From positions 1-6,481 of the forward strand of contig DATCIR010000055.1 of assembly GCA_036507695.1 (NCBI GenBank): 6,481 nt of DNA, read 5' to 3'. A program made the position numbers and the translations under genes. Positions 6,345 to 6,481 of the stretch are shown one piece after another. Under the pieces are notes generated by a model, which did no database searches, had not been told where the DNA came from, and saw nothing but the letters and a program-made list of their open reading frames with translations. How positions within the stretch are numbered: the first letter of the stretch is position 1; every line of letters begins with the position of its first letter. The DNA is from JAKEGK01 sp036507695. GTDB taxonomy: Bacteria; Pseudomonadota; Gammaproteobacteria; SZUA-152.

Positions 6345-6481
6345 ATGTTTTACCAAGAGCATCCGTTCGCGCAATTTATCCGCATCCTGGGCAAAGGCCG
6401 CAAGGGTTCCCGCGGCTTAACGCTGGACGAAGCGAAAACCGCCTTCGGCATGATCGTCAACAATGAAGTCACGCCGGAACA
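6345..6481 (+). CDS. TrpD2/YbiB-like glycosyltransferase-family-3 protein (5' part)
   Basis: The window ends after 45 codons plus 2 nt, so the 3' part is missing. The visible N-terminus has the pattern FIRILGKGRKGSRGLTLDEA (11-30), then an AFGMIVNNEVTPE stretch. This resembles the helical N-terminal domain of glycosyltransferase family 3, particularly the TrpD2/YbiB branch (anthranilate phosphoribosyltransferase-like). YbiB of E. coli is reported to bind nucleic acid rather than act in tryptophan synthesis. The ATG is preceded by GAGG (6334-6337) at 7 nt spacing, and an in-frame TGA at 6333-6335 excludes an upstream extension. It is on the same strand as the dsr genes, 104 nt after dsrP, so it may be co-transcribed or have its own promoter. 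A true TrpD cannot be excluded from this fragment. The assignment is from recalled family pattern and is moderate. Confidence 0.65.
   Translation, partial: MFYQEHPFAQFIRILGKGRKGSRGLTLDEAKTAFGMIVNNEVTPE

Overview
The window is the middle and distal part of a dsr (dissimilatory sulfur metabolism) operon on the plus strand. The order is [end of dsrM?]-dsrK-dsrL-dsrJ-dsrO-dsrP, followed by the first 45 codons of a TrpD2/YbiB-like gene. Having dsrL between dsrK and dsrJ, with a triheme DsrJ and a full-length DsrL carrying a C-terminal ferredoxin domain, is the arrangement of sulfur-oxidising Proteobacteria such as Allochromatium vinosum and its gamma- and betaproteobacterial relatives. The moderately GC-rich coding sequence and good Shine-Dalgarno sites fit that assignment. 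The species cannot be named. dsrAB, dsrEFH and dsrC lie outside the window, so the oxidative direction is inferred from DsrL and gene order.

Layout: positions 1-42 are an open frame ending in TGA that overlaps the next gene and may be the last codons of dsrM. dsrK (35-1528) starts with TTG. A 124-nt AT-rich spacer precedes dsrL (1653-3626). A 150-nt spacer with a strong GC-rich stem-loop and then an AT-rich patch precedes dsrJ (3777-4190), which starts with GTG. dsrO (4187-4939) overlaps dsrJ by ATGA. dsrP (4981-6240) follows after 41 nt. The last spacer (6241-6344) holds a GC-rich hairpin and three tandem copies of a 9-bp unit, then the 5' part of the TrpD2-like gene (6345 to the window edge).

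How the genes work together: DsrK (cytoplasmic, CCG-type iron-sulfur protein), DsrJ (periplasmic triheme cytochrome c), DsrO (periplasmic, Tat-exported ferredoxin-like protein) and DsrP (NrfD-type membrane quinone-interacting subunit), with DsrM (membrane cytochrome b), form the transmembrane DsrMKJOP complex. The complex is thought to link the cytoplasmic thiol/trisulfide chemistry of DsrC to the quinone pool and periplasm. DsrL is the cytoplasmic iron-sulfur flavoprotein that takes electrons from reverse-acting DsrAB sulfite reductase and passes them to NAD+. These functions come from studies of homologues; the sequence shows that the needed cofactor motifs are intact.

Nothing here looks like an undescribed system. 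The points most worth a second look are the downstream neighbour (a TrpD2/YbiB-like gene where A. vinosum has dsrN), the structured spacers, and the non-ATG starts of dsrK and dsrJ. No tRNA, rRNA, CRISPR, transposase or minus-strand gene was seen.
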